DNA of 37,147 nt from Nitrospirota bacterium (GTDB taxonomy: Bacteria > Nitrospirota > Nitrospiria > Nitrospirales > Nitrospiraceae), in assembly GCA_020027965.1 (NCBI GenBank), contig JAHRHE010000012.1:1-37147 (forward strand), given 5' to 3'. A program made the translations under genes and the position numbers. Under the pieces are notes generated by a model. That model did not search any database and was not told the origin of the DNA. It saw only the letters and a program-made list of their open reading frames with translations. Position 1 is the first letter of the stretch. Every line of letters starts with the position of its first letter. Below, piece after piece: positions 17,879 through 24,854 of this stretch.

Positions 17879-18305
17879 ACCTGAGAGCCTCCGCGAAGGT
17901 GCGGTAGTCGCGAGGATCCACGGGGGACGTGTCTATCGGGAGAGGCGTGCGTACCAGCACCGAGTCGATCAGGCTCCGGTAAGCGGTATACCAACGACAG
18001 GCCTTTGCATAGGCTTCCCGCATCTCGGCGCGTTCCAACCAGGGGGCGAGGTTGAGCTGGTCATTAACCAAGATTTCGAGCCAGAGTAGGCGAACCGCCC
18101 GAGGGTTGCCGAGGACGTCTTCAATGCTCGAGCTTCCGGTGTAGGCAGGCAGGATTCTCAGAACGGACGGTCTGGGGGCAGCCGAGCTGGCCTTCATCGT
18201 GGCGAAGTGTACTGGATTCAGGCGAGTCTCGCAAGCCGGCTCAAGAAACCCTCTCCCCGAGGAGGCCAGGCGGTTGGATCCGCCGGGGGTGATCTCTATG
18301 CCCAT
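17856..18305 (-). CDS. Uncharacterised protein coupled to the nucleotidyltransferase
   Basis: A 149-residue protein with a good ribosome site (GGAGGG, five bases before ATG). No motif that I recognise is present. The N-terminal third is basic and proline-rich. Residues ~70-149 look helical (RAVRLLWLEILVNDQLNLAPWL, then EMREAYAKACRWYTAYRSLID). It overlaps the start of the downstream nucleotidyltransferase by 23 bases, implying translational coupling. By position it could be the antitoxin or adaptor of that enzyme, but nothing in its sequence proves this. Confidence 0.65.
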   Translation of the reverse strand: MGIEITPGGSNRLASSGRGFLEPACETRLNPVHFATMKASSAAPRPSVLRILPAYTGSSSIEDVLGNPRAVRLLWLEILVNDQLNLAPWLERAEMREAYAKACRWYTAYRSLIDSVLVRTPLPIDTSPVDPRDYRTFAEALRFVAAAHD

Positions 18306-18395
18306 TTCGTCCCTCCTGCCGCCCTCATAGCCCAGGCGGTGAGCTGGTCCGGGTTTTCGATAATGTCCACGGGCACCTCGTAAGATGATGCGCCC

Positions 18396-18974
18396 TCACC
18401 GGTCCTTCCCGACGACTCTCGCCATGACCAGACTGGCCAGGAGCCAGCCGACGAGCAGATCCGCGAAGGCCACGGCGGTGTAACTGGTCGAGAAGTTCCA
18501 CCACGTCCAGTTGGGCAGGTAATCGATGACGGCGGCTGTCAAGGCCACCAGGACCAGGAACCCGGCGCGCCCCAGGTAACTCAGGCCGGTCGTCTTCAGC
18601 AACAACCAGGTGGCCAGGAGCGCCGCCAGGATGTTGCCGAGAAGGCTGGTCACCAGGGCGGACTTCATGTCCCTGGCACCGGAGAGTCTCACCGAGGCAA
18701 ACATGAACGGGCCCTGCATCATGCGCCTGTGGCCTTCCTCCTCCGCCAGTTTCCGTTGCTCCGGTGTCAGGCTCGGTTCGTGTTTGTGCGGGTTGGGCAG
18801 GATGTACATGCCGGCCCGCGGCGCGGTCAATGTCAGGATTCCGGCCACGGCCGGCTCATCGGTGAATTTCTCCAGCGTCATCAGGTGCCAGGGGAGCACC
18901 ATCCAGGAGACGGCGCCCCAGAGAAACAGGACCAGGCCACCGAGTATGCCGCCCAGAGCCAATGATGTCCGCAT
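18396..18974 (-). CDS. Conserved integral membrane protein, function unknown
   Basis: A 192-residue protein with about four membrane helices (residues ~8-28, 108-130, 135-152, 165-186). A large loop at ~30-105 is proline- and histidine-containing (ILPNPHKHEPSLTPEQRKL). Topology suggests that this loop is extracytoplasmic. I do not recognise the family. Its start lies 30 bases after the MoaD-like stop, so it is the last gene of the cca/BNR/MoaD operon. Confidence 0.7.
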   Translation of the reverse strand: MRTSLALGGILGGLVLFLWGAVSWMVLPWHLMTLEKFTDEPAVAGILTLTAPRAGMYILPNPHKHEPSLTPEQRKLAEEEGHRRMMQGPFMFASVRLSGARDMKSALVTSLLGNILAALLATWLLLKTTGLSYLGRAGFLVLVALTAAVIDYLPNWTWWNFSTSYTAVAFADLLVGWLLASLVMARVVGKDR

Positions 18975-19004
18975 GTGCGAGCCCTCCCCTTCGTTGTGCG
19001 TCCG

Positions 19005-19265
19005 TCAGCCTCCGCTGAGCGCACAGGTAATGTGAATCTGATCGCCCGGGCGAAGCGGGACCGCCAGGTGCTGCGCCTGTGTGTCGTTGATGAAGATTCG
19101 GATGTGCCGCCGGATCGTGTCCTGCTCGGTGATGATGCGGAAGCGAAGGCCCGGATAGCGGCGATCGAGGGCCGAGAGGACCTCTCCGATCGTCGCGCCG
19201 TCAGCCTCCACGTCGCATCTGTGCCCGGTGTAGGAACGCAGCGGGCTGGGAATAGACACCGTCAT
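19005..19265 (-). CDS. MoaD/ThiS-like ubiquitin-fold protein ending in Gly-Gly
   Basis: An 86-residue beta-grasp protein ending in SGG. The family uses its terminal Gly-Gly as a thiocarboxylate to donate sulfur in molybdopterin, thiamine or other syntheses. Visible features are SPLRSYTGHRCDVEADG, a helical GEVLSALDRRYPGLR segment and the closing RPGDQIHITCALSGG. Its start overlaps the upstream BNR gene by four bases (ATGA), a strong coupling sign. No MoeB/ThiF-type activating enzyme or MoaE/ThiG partner is in the window. The unusual partner suggests a sulfur- or protein-tagging role different from cofactor synthesis. Confidence 0.85.
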   Translation of the reverse strand: MTVSIPSPLRSYTGHRCDVEADGATIGEVLSALDRRYPGLRFRIITEQDTIRRHIRIFINDTQAQHLAVPLRPGDQIHITCALSGG

Positions 19266-20458
19266 CGAGAGAGTGCTACCGCTTCAACCGAGTAGACCTC
19301 AGGCAGGTGCCGCGCCAGACAGGTCCAGCGTTCGCCTCCGGTGCGACTCCCCCAAATCTCCCCGCTGGTGGTCCCGAAGTACAGGCCGACGGGCTCGTGC
19401 GCGTCGACGGCCATGGCCTGGCGCTTGACGGTCCACCAGGCCTGACTTTTCGGGAAGCCGTGGTCCAGCCGGGTCCAGGTCTTGCCGGCGTTGCGGGTCA
19501 CATAGGCGCCGGGTTTCCCCCCAGGACTCACGCGCGGCCAGACCTCGGTGCCGTCCATGGGGAATACCCAGACCGTGTCGGGGTCCCTGGGATGCAGGGC
19601 GATGGGAAACCCGATGTCGCCGATGGGCTTGGGCATATTCTCCCCGATGCGCGCCCACCGGCCGTCGGGACGGTCCATCCGATAGATCCCGCAGTGATTC
19701 TGCTGGTACAAGCGGTCCGGCCTCAGCGGGTGGAGCCGGACGCAATGCGGATCATGCCCGTACTCCGGGTCTGGGACAGGGAGGAAGTCCGCACGACAGC
19801 CTTTGTTCAACGGCGCCCAGGTTGCGCCTTTGTCTGTGCTTTCGAACACGCCGCCCGACGACATCGCGATATAGAGATGGTTGCGGTCGCGAGGGTCAAT
19901 CAGGATGGAATGGAGCTTGGGGCCGTCTGGCGTGCCGTCTTGCTCCCCGCCGGTCCATTGGCGACGAAGCGGATGCTCGTTAAAGCCGTTCACTCCCGTC
20001 CAAGTCATTCCCCCGTCCTCGGATCGGAAGAGGCCCTGAGGCGAGGTGCCCGCATACCAGGTCTCGGGCTCGCTGCCATGTCCGGACGTGAGCCAGAACA
20101 CGTGATCAACCACCAGGCCTTTCTGTCCTTCGGGCACCTTGGGGAAGGCCGGCGGGGTAGTGGCTTCCTTCCAGGTCTTGCCGAAATCCGTGGACCGAAA
20201 GACGGTCGGCCCCAGGTGCCCGGTGCGCACGGCCATGAGGAGCGTTCGGCCATCCCGCGGGTCTATCACGAGGTGGTGCACGATATGGCCCAGAAAGATC
20301 GGGCCCGACAGCGACCACGTTCGCCGAGCGCGGTCCCCCCGCAGGATGAACCCGCCCTTGCGCGTGCCGATTAACAGCGCGACGGGACCGGAGGCAGGTG
20401 CCGGAGTCGACGGGGTCATGGGTTTGGCTCGGGGCGATCGCCGCGTGACTTTCGGCAT
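19262..20458 (-). CDS. BNR/Asp-box beta-propeller protein (sialidase- or sortilin-like fold)
   Basis: A 398-residue protein. The start at 20458 follows AAAGGAGGAACATC; the frame extends upstream but without a ribosome site. The repeated Asp-box SxDxGxTW is present as STDFGKTW, SEDGGMTW, STDKGATW and in a variant TRNAGKTW, spaced as blades of a propeller. The opening LLIGTRKGGF is typical of the WD40/YVTN/BNR-like proteins sometimes labelled glycosyl hydrolases. The catalytic Arg triad of real sialidases is not evident. There is no signal peptide. It is translationally coupled to the MoaD-like gene and 46 bases behind cca. Confidence 0.85.
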   Translation of the reverse strand: MPKVTRRSPRAKPMTPSTPAPASGPVALLIGTRKGGFILRGDRARRTWSLSGPIFLGHIVHHLVIDPRDGRTLLMAVRTGHLGPTVFRSTDFGKTWKEATTPPAFPKVPEGQKGLVVDHVFWLTSGHGSEPETWYAGTSPQGLFRSEDGGMTWTGVNGFNEHPLRRQWTGGEQDGTPDGPKLHSILIDPRDRNHLYIAMSSGGVFESTDKGATWAPLNKGCRADFLPVPDPEYGHDPHCVRLHPLRPDRLYQQNHCGIYRMDRPDGRWARIGENMPKPIGDIGFPIALHPRDPDTVWVFPMDGTEVWPRVSPGGKPGAYVTRNAGKTWTRLDHGFPKSQAWWTVKRQAMAVDAHEPVGLYFGTTSGEIWGSRTGGERWTCLARHLPEVYSVEAVALSR

Positions 20459-20504
20459 GATGTTCCTCCTTTTGACGCTGCTCCAGTCCCTGGTGTGCCG
20501 TGGC

Positions 20505-21908
20505 TCAGGCGACCGAGGTCCCCTCACGGATCACGCGCTTGGCGTACTTGAGGCCCTCCTCGAGCGTCGAAAACGCCCCGTCGATCTGGGCGTCATAACA
20601 GGCCTTCAGGATCGATCCCACCTTCGGACCGGGAGTGAGTCCAAGCGCTAACAGGTGGCGACCTAAGACGATCGGCGCTGGCGCGGCGCGCTCGACGTCC
20701 AGGGCGCGGGAGCGCGCCAGCAGCCATTCGCCGGCCGGAAAGCCGTCGAACACGATCGGAGGACGACCCATGTGATCAGCCCGGGCGACCCGGACGAGGC
20801 GATCGATCCGGCCCACGCGCAGGGCCAGGCGCCGAACGGCGCTGTCACCGGCCCGGGCCTCGTAGAGTTCCCGTGGGCGCAGGTGCGCGAGGACGAGGGA
20901 CACGACGTCCTCGATGAGAGCCTGCTGGTTCGTCATCCGGCCCAGAAACGATCGGGTCGGGGCTTCGCCGGCTGTGTCGTGCCCTTTCGACCGGATCCTC
21001 CCATCCTCGAACACGGTCGTCGCCGGCTTCCCGAAGTCGTGGCAGAGGACGGCCAAGCCCACGACCAGGTCCTCCCAGTCCTGCCCGAGGCGTTCGGTGG
21101 CGAAGGCATCCAGGCAGTGCAGCGTGTGGATCCAGACGTCGCCCTCGGGATGCCAGTCCGGCTCCTGCGCGCATCCGATGAGGGCCTGCAGTTCGGGAAA
21201 ATATGGGAGCCAGCCGCAGTCGCGCAGAAACGTGAGCCCGCGGGACGGCCGGACACCGAGGAGCAGGAACTTCCGCCATTCTTCCAAGATCCGCTCGCGC
21301 GCGAGATGCTCCGGCGTGAGGGTCCGGCAGAGGGCCGCCGTCTCCGGGGCGACGGTCAGGTCGAAGCGCGCGGCGAACTGCATCCCCCGCAGCACACGCA
21401 GCGGATCTTCGACAAACTTCTCCGACGTGTGGCGGAGCACCCGCGCGTCGAGATCACGCAGTCCGCCGTAGGGATCGAGCAGCTCGCCGCTCGCGGGATC
21501 GAAGGCCATCGCGTTCATCGTGAAATCCCGGCGCGAGGCGGCTTCCTCGAGCGTCATGAACGGATCGGAGAGGGTCTCGAACCCACGGTGGCCCACTCCG
21601 GTCTTGGACTCGCGGCGGGGGATCGAGACGTCAATCGGGAGCCCGTGAATCTTGAGGACACCGAACGCCTGCCCGACGAGGTCCATGGTGAAGCGCGCGG
21701 AGAGAATCGCCGTGAGACGGTCCGGTGGGATCCCGTAGACCTCGATGTCCAGATCGGTCGCCGGGAGGCCGAGCGCGGCATTGCGGACACACCCGCCGGT
21801 GAGCAGGGCGCGACCGCCGGCGGCCCTGACGGCTTCAGAGATGACCGCCTGCGCCTCCTGGAGCGCGGGGTCGGTGATCCGCATGCTGAAGCGCTTGCGA
21901 GCATCCAT
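20505..21908 (-). CDS. cca: CCA tRNA nucleotidyltransferase / poly(A) polymerase-like protein with HD domain
   Basis: A 467-residue protein. The start is placed at ATG 21908 (AGGCAGG upstream), 33 codons inside the open frame. The head domain has LLTGGCVRNAALGLPATDLDIE, containing the GG and DxD motifs, and SRRDFTMNAMAFD. The neck follows with EDPLRVLRGMQFAARF. Residues ~240-360 include an HD motif (LAVLCHDFGKP) found in the tRNA-repairing class I bacterial enzymes with phosphohydrolase activity. It adds CCA to tRNA 3' ends. It heads the operon that continues into the BNR and MoaD-like genes. The lineage-specific split between CCA- and A-adding enzymes cannot be called from sequence. Confidence 0.9.
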   Translation of the reverse strand: MDARKRFSMRITDPALQEAQAVISEAVRAAGGRALLTGGCVRNAALGLPATDLDIEVYGIPPDRLTAILSARFTMDLVGQAFGVLKIHGLPIDVSIPRRESKTGVGHRGFETLSDPFMTLEEAASRRDFTMNAMAFDPASGELLDPYGGLRDLDARVLRHTSEKFVEDPLRVLRGMQFAARFDLTVAPETAALCRTLTPEHLARERILEEWRKFLLLGVRPSRGLTFLRDCGWLPYFPELQALIGCAQEPDWHPEGDVWIHTLHCLDAFATERLGQDWEDLVVGLAVLCHDFGKPATTVFEDGRIRSKGHDTAGEAPTRSFLGRMTNQQALIEDVVSLVLAHLRPRELYEARAGDSAVRRLALRVGRIDRLVRVARADHMGRPPIVFDGFPAGEWLLARSRALDVERAAPAPIVLGRHLLALGLTPGPKVGSILKACYDAQIDGAFSTLEEGLKYAKRVIREGTSVA

Positions 21909-22295
21909 GGTACTGACCTGCCTCTGATCAGCGGCGTTCAAAATATCATGATTCCCGATGCCCGGGCTACCCCGTGAGCCTCTGACTTTCCGTTTCAGGG
22001 AGGCCATCTACGAGTTCCAGTAAGACTCGGGCCACCTCCTCAATGGGAGATCCGGGCCGCCTCTGCCAACCGTAAAGCAGGTGTCCTCGGCACGGTGACG
22101 TGTCGGGCAAGACGGCTGCTCTGGCCGGGCGGCGCAGTTATCCTTCTGTCTTACGCAGGTTATCTTCTCAGATACATTCAGAGTACTGAAGATGAGAACC
22201 CGTGCGAGCTTTCCTGACCAAGATGCCACTCATTAAGTTGATAATTCAATAGGTTAGCTGGATCTTTCCCCCTGAGGCCTGGCGGGAGTTCAGCC

Positions 22296-22311
22296 TGGTA
22301 CTGAGCTTGCT
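22296..22311 (+). promoter_or_regulatory. Sigma-54-type promoter candidate
   Basis: TGGTACT-N4-TTGCT fits the -24/-12 pattern TGGYRYR-N4-TTGCW with one mismatch; GG and GC are separated by ten bases. It lies 82 bases before the first small membrane-protein gene. No activator binding site can be assigned. Confidence 0.4.
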
Positions 22312-22324
22312 GTATCACTCCAGC

Positions 22325-22356
22325 GAAGCGGTTGGTGAGGGAAGCGGTTGGTGGGG
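22325..22356 (+). repeat. Tandem direct repeat of 16 bases (two units)
   Basis: The unit GAAGCGGTTGGTGAGG is repeated once with one A-to-G change. It lies in the untranslated leader of the small membrane operon. Confidence 0.7.
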
Positions 22357-22392
22357 GAAGATGGATCAAAGGAATCACGGAGGAAACCGAAC

Positions 22393-22515
22393 ATGGTCAT
22401 CCTACTGCTGGTGCTGATGGGCTGGGGCATGCTGCTGACGATCAGCGCCTTATTCGGGACGCTGGTGCCCGGGGTCATAGAAAACTTGACCGACGGGGAT
22501 CAGGAGAAGTGGTGA
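22393..22515 (+). CDS. Small single-pass membrane protein (40 aa), first of a paralogous pair
   Basis: A 40-residue protein beginning MVILLLVLMGWGMLL and continuing ISALFGTLVPGVIENL with an acidic tail (DGDQEKW). It has a good ribosome site (CACGGAGGAAAC, nine bases). The next gene at 22598 encodes GWGLLLALSALFGTLVSGVME, so the two are clear paralogs. The hydrophobic part occupies about residues 2-27. No family known to me matches. The existence of the paralog, with a matching start context, is the main argument that this short frame is real. Confidence 0.6.
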   Translation: MVILLLVLMGWGMLLTISALFGTLVPGVIENLTDGDQEKW

Positions 22516-22597
22516 TAGGTCACCAGAGACCGGAGGGAGACTGGACCATGACCAGGCCAGTTGTGCGCGTGAGCGATCAGGGAGCGAGAGGCTGAAC

Positions 22598-22741
22598 ATG
22601 ATCACGATCATCGTCTTTGCGGTGCTCATCGGCTGGGGCTTGCTGCTGGCGCTCAGCGCCTTGTTCGGCACCCTGGTATCTGGGGTGATGGAAAAGCCCG
22701 CTGACAAGGATCAGGACGACTGGTCATGGACCAGGCGGTAA
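22598..22741 (+). CDS. Small single-pass membrane protein (47 aa), second of the pair
   Basis: A 47-residue protein (MITIIVFAVLIGWGLLL, then ALSALFGTLVSGVMEKP, then a DKDQDDWSWTRR tail). It shares with the protein at 22393 the (G)WGxLLxxSALFGTLVxGV core, the acidic tail with D-Q and a C-terminal Trp. GAGAGG lies six bases before the ATG. The two genes arose by tandem duplication. Its function is unknown. It probably spans the inner membrane once. Confidence 0.65.
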   Translation: MITIIVFAVLIGWGLLLALSALFGTLVSGVMEKPADKDQDDWSWTRR

Positions 22742-22760
22742 GCGACCGGAGGGCTGAACC

Positions 22761-22913
22761 ATGACGTGGGCAATCGTAATGGGAGTCATCGCGTTGTTCG
22801 GAACCGTGGCGCTGAGGCAGGTGGTCACCGCAGCGAGTACGGGCTTCGCACCCGTCCCGGTCCAGACGCTGAAAGAATTGCGGCGCCGGATGGAATGGAG
22901 AAGCAGGAGATGA
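22761..22913 (+). CDS. Small membrane protein (50 aa)
   Basis: MTWAIVMGVIALFGTVALRQ is followed by a Val/Ala/Pro-rich stretch and a basic tail (RRRMEWRSRR). GGAGG lies eight bases before the ATG, and the GACCGGAGGG leader recurs near the preceding genes. The ALFGTV core weakly echoes the two upstream paralogs. Its stop overlaps the next gene's start (ATGA at 22910). Confidence 0.55.
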   Translation: MTWAIVMGVIALFGTVALRQVVTAASTGFAPVPVQTLKELRRRMEWRSRR

Positions 22914-23113
22914 GTGCCATGGTCGTCGCAATCCTGAAAGGGGTTGGTTTGATCGCGCTGGCCGCCGCCCCGTTCGGCTTTCTGCTGCTCATGCTCGCCG
23001 AGGCCCTCACGAGGAAGGGGAGGATTCCCACGTACCAGGTGACCTCCGTGCATCCCATCCGTGGAGGGCCCCCGATCAAGCGTACGGAGCACCCGATCAA
23101 GTACGCTGCGTGA
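22910..23113 (+). CDS. Small membrane protein (67 aa), last of the cluster
   Basis: The first residues are MSAMVVAILKGVGLI, then ALAAAPFGFLLLMLAEALTR, giving one or two helices. The C-terminal ~30 residues are soluble and basic (HPIRGGPPIKRTEHPIKYAA). An ATG at 22919 with AGGAG nine bases upstream is the alternative start; the 22910 ATG overlaps the upstream stop (ATGA), indicating coupling. I do not recognise a family. Confidence 0.6.
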   Translation: MSAMVVAILKGVGLIALAAAPFGFLLLMLAEALTRKGRIPTYQVTSVHPIRGGPPIKRTEHPIKYAA

Positions 23114-23433
23114 AGACACCCGGAGCTTGTGACGGAAGGCGTCGGAGCCTTGTTCAGGGCGGGCGGTGCCACCTGTCCTGAATGGTGGAGGCTTCAGTTC
23201 CTCCTGGGCCTCCACCCGTCACAACGTACGACGGATCCTCCGCCCCGAGGGCTCCCATCCAACCCCGCAGAACCCCGGGCCTCCTTCCCTTCGCGCCGCA
23301 GCCAGTGCCCGCCCCCGCCGCTCCCCTTGACACGTACCCACAGTCGTCCTAGCCTTGGGGCGTAAAAATGGCTCGCGCGGGGATAGAAGACGAAGGAGAA
23401 GTGAGCTGATCCGTCGTAACAGAGGAATCACAC
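23114..23433. other. Intergenic region with a promoter for the lipoprotein gene
   Basis: Apart from the promoter at 23327-23355 there is no convincing gene. A C-rich segment at 23299-23330 is shared with the region upstream of the DUF2934 gene at 24208. Confidence 0.5.
23327..23355 (+). promoter_or_regulatory. Promoter TTGACA-N17-TAGCCT (lipoprotein gene)
   Basis: TTGACA (23327-23332) and TAGCCT (23350-23355) are 17 bases apart, 78 bases before the lipoprotein start. The same spacer length and -10 recur at 24143 and 32782. Confidence 0.6.
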
Positions 23434-23967
23434 ATGAAAGCACTGGGTGGTGCCCTCGCCTTCCTCTTCGCTGTGGCTGTGATTCAAGGTTGCACAGGCA
23501 AGGAGGACACAACTAGTAGTAAGCAAATAGAAATAGAAACGGGTGGCGGGAAGACCCAGGAGGAAGCCCCCATCGAAAAGGCAGTACTTGACCTAGCCAA
23601 CGTCAGTACCCAATTCCCCAAAACAAAAGACCCCCAATCTATCTTTCGTTTCTATTTTCAAGACTACGCCGGGATTAATAACGGGAAGTCGGAATCTCGG
23701 AAGGATATTGAGAAATACCTCTCTGATGTGCTGGAACGGATCAATCTTGGCGAACCTATTGGTATCTCGGCCAAGGTTGCAAACATAAAAACCAGCGTTA
23801 CCGGTGCGTCAGGATGGGCAACCTACGATTTTGAGTATAAGTTAGGGAGTGGTGGAAGGGTCTTGCAGACTGATCAAGGCAAGTGCACTACTATCTTCAG
23901 GAAGCAGGGAGGTTCGTGGCTGATTCAGCATGAGCATTGTTCGACGGCAAACCCCTTTCTCCGGTGA
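23434..23967 (+). CDS. Lipoprotein with NTF2/SnoaL-like fold suggested
   Basis: A 177-residue lipoprotein; the lipobox is VIQGC (cysteine near residue 20). The mature region carries a low-complexity linker (residues ~25-45) and then PKTKDPQSIFRFYFQDYAGINNGK, with a closing GKCTTIFRKQGGSWLIQHEH typical of the NTF2-like/SnoaL superfamily (cone-shaped fold, often ligand binding). The 3' half is visibly richer in A and T than the neighbours (AAATAGAAATAGAAA), which suggests recent acquisition. It is probably transcribed alone from the TTGACA promoter. Confidence 0.7.
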   Translation: MKALGGALAFLFAVAVIQGCTGKEDTTSSKQIEIETGGGKTQEEAPIEKAVLDLANVSTQFPKTKDPQSIFRFYFQDYAGINNGKSESRKDIEKYLSDVLERINLGEPIGISAKVANIKTSVTGASGWATYDFEYKLGSGGRVLQTDQGKCTTIFRKQGGSWLIQHEHCSTANPFLR

Positions 23968-24001
23968 CTGAACGGGCTAGCCCGGACGGGGCCAGGTCTG
24001 G

Positions 24002-24099
24002 ACGTTGACCGTTGACGGCGCGGGCCCACTAGGCGTGAAGGGTGGTTCGTGAAGCGTATCTCGTCAGAAGTTTCACGAGATACGAGTTGCGAGCGACGG
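24002..24099 (+). repeat. Dispersed repeat, copy 1 (empty)
   Basis: Homologous to 24470-24615. It contains GGCGTGAAGGG, TCGTGAAGCG, and an inverted repeat GTATCTCGT/ACGAGATAC. Copy 1 lacks the 42-base insertion of copy 2 at the GCG|TATCTCG point (24054-24057). Confidence 0.85.
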
Positions 24100-24142
24100 A
24101 GGCCATCGCACTGGAGCCCCTGCCCGCCCCCCGACGCTGCCC

Positions 24143-24171
24143 TTGACACCTTCTCCCACACGGCATAGCCT
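24143..24171 (+). promoter_or_regulatory. Promoter TTGACA-N17-TAGCCT (DUF2934 gene)
   Basis: TTGACA (24143-24148) and TAGCCT (24166-24171) with 17 bases between, 36 bases before the DUF2934 start. The flanking C-rich sequence also matches the one at 23299-23330. Confidence 0.6.
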
Positions 24172-24207
24172 TGCGTCACTGACCTGATTCAGGGTCACTG
24201 CCATGAG

Positions 24208-24423
24208 ATGGGACACATGAAACCCAACAAATCGAAGCCGGCAAGCCGGAGACCTACGCGCCGCACTACAGAAGGTTCTCGAACACCTTCGGCGTCCGAA
24301 GAGCTTCACAAACGGATCGCCAAGCGTGCGTACGAGATCTACGAGCAACGCATCCGCCAAGGCGCCCTGGATGACTGGCTTCAGGCCGAACGGGAAATCC
24401 TGGGACACAAAGGTGGGAATTAA
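24208..24423 (+). CDS. DUF2934 protein
   Basis: A 71-residue protein with a basic, disordered start (KPNKSKPASRRPTRR) and the DUF2934 core HKRIAKRAYEIYEQRIRQG, then ALDDWLQAEREILG. DUF2934 proteins are short, of unknown function, and common in soil and aquatic bacteria. The paralog at 28488 shares RIA(K/Q)RAYE(I/L)YEQR and DWLQAER. The start may be 24208 or the next ATG at 24217. It precedes a repeat-rich intergenic stretch. Confidence 0.85.
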   Translation: MGHMKPNKSKPASRRPTRRTTEGSRTPSASEELHKRIAKRAYEIYEQRIRQGALDDWLQAEREILGHKGGN

Positions 24424-24469
24424 GGGGCCGGGAGTCTTTTTAGCCAGGAAACGCCGGGGCACCTCCAGT

Positions 24470-24615
24470 CTTGACTTTGACAATTGACGACGTGAGCCCG
24501 CTAGGCGTGAAGGGCACCTCGTGAAGCGCCCCTCGACAGGCTCGGGGCGCCCTGAGCCCGTCGAAGGGCGTATCTCGTCAGAGGTTTCACGAGACACGAG
24601 CTGCGAGCGACGAAT
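24470..24615 (+). repeat. Dispersed repeat, copy 2, carrying a palindromic insertion
   Basis: Same order of blocks as copy 1 (24002), but a palindromic stretch interrupts the GCG|TATCTCG junction. The GTATCTCGT inverted repeat has one mismatch here (ACGAGACAC). Confidence 0.85.
24529..24567. repeat. REP-like palindromic insertion
   Basis: An imperfect palindrome with arms CCCTCGACAGGCTCGGGGCG and its near complement around 24548. It is flanked on both sides by GCG (24526-24528 and 24568-24570), which copy 1 of the host repeat has once. Its CTCGACAGGCTC core resembles known intergenic palindromes of REP type. Confidence 0.75.
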
Positions 24616-24854
24616 AAGGTCTCCTTGAGTGCGCGATCCTTGGGTCGGGAGTCATTGCGAACGTCGGATGCCCTCGCGCCCCGAGCCCACACTCTCCATG
24701 AGCCCCTCTACTGTGACAGCCGATCCGCTCGGCCGGCGCGGCCGTGGTGCAATCCGCGCGAGATACGAGGTATGGGCGCGGAAGGTGACTCCAACGGTGC
24801 TGTGAGCAACTCCGTTCGTCGGGAGCCTCTCTTGTCACGATCACGGAATTCACG

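Larger units (their letters stand above)
21909..22392. other. Intergenic region containing the sigma-54-like promoter
   Basis: The only signals I see are the promoter at 22296-22311 and a 16-base tandem repeat at 22325-22356. No gene-length frame is convincing. Confidence 0.5.
24424..24854. other. Repeat-rich intergenic region
   Basis: Holds the dispersed repeat copy 2, the palindromic insertion and a GGGAGTCTTTT word (24431-24441) that recurs at 26541. No gene is supported. The region 24620-24854 shows nothing further. Confidence 0.6.

Noticed and set aside
19307-21977. Long plus-strand frames opposite the BNR and cca genes (355 and 401 codons)
   Set aside because: They mirror codon structure of the real minus-strand genes, contain no family motif and would overlap the operon completely.
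22325-22356. CRISPR-like array
   Set aside because: Only two short tandem units without spacers; no other periodic repeats and no cas genes in the window.
23973-23984. Perfect palindrome CGGGCTAGCCCG after the lipoprotein gene
   Set aside because: It has no loop or T-run, so it is neither a good hairpin nor a terminator.
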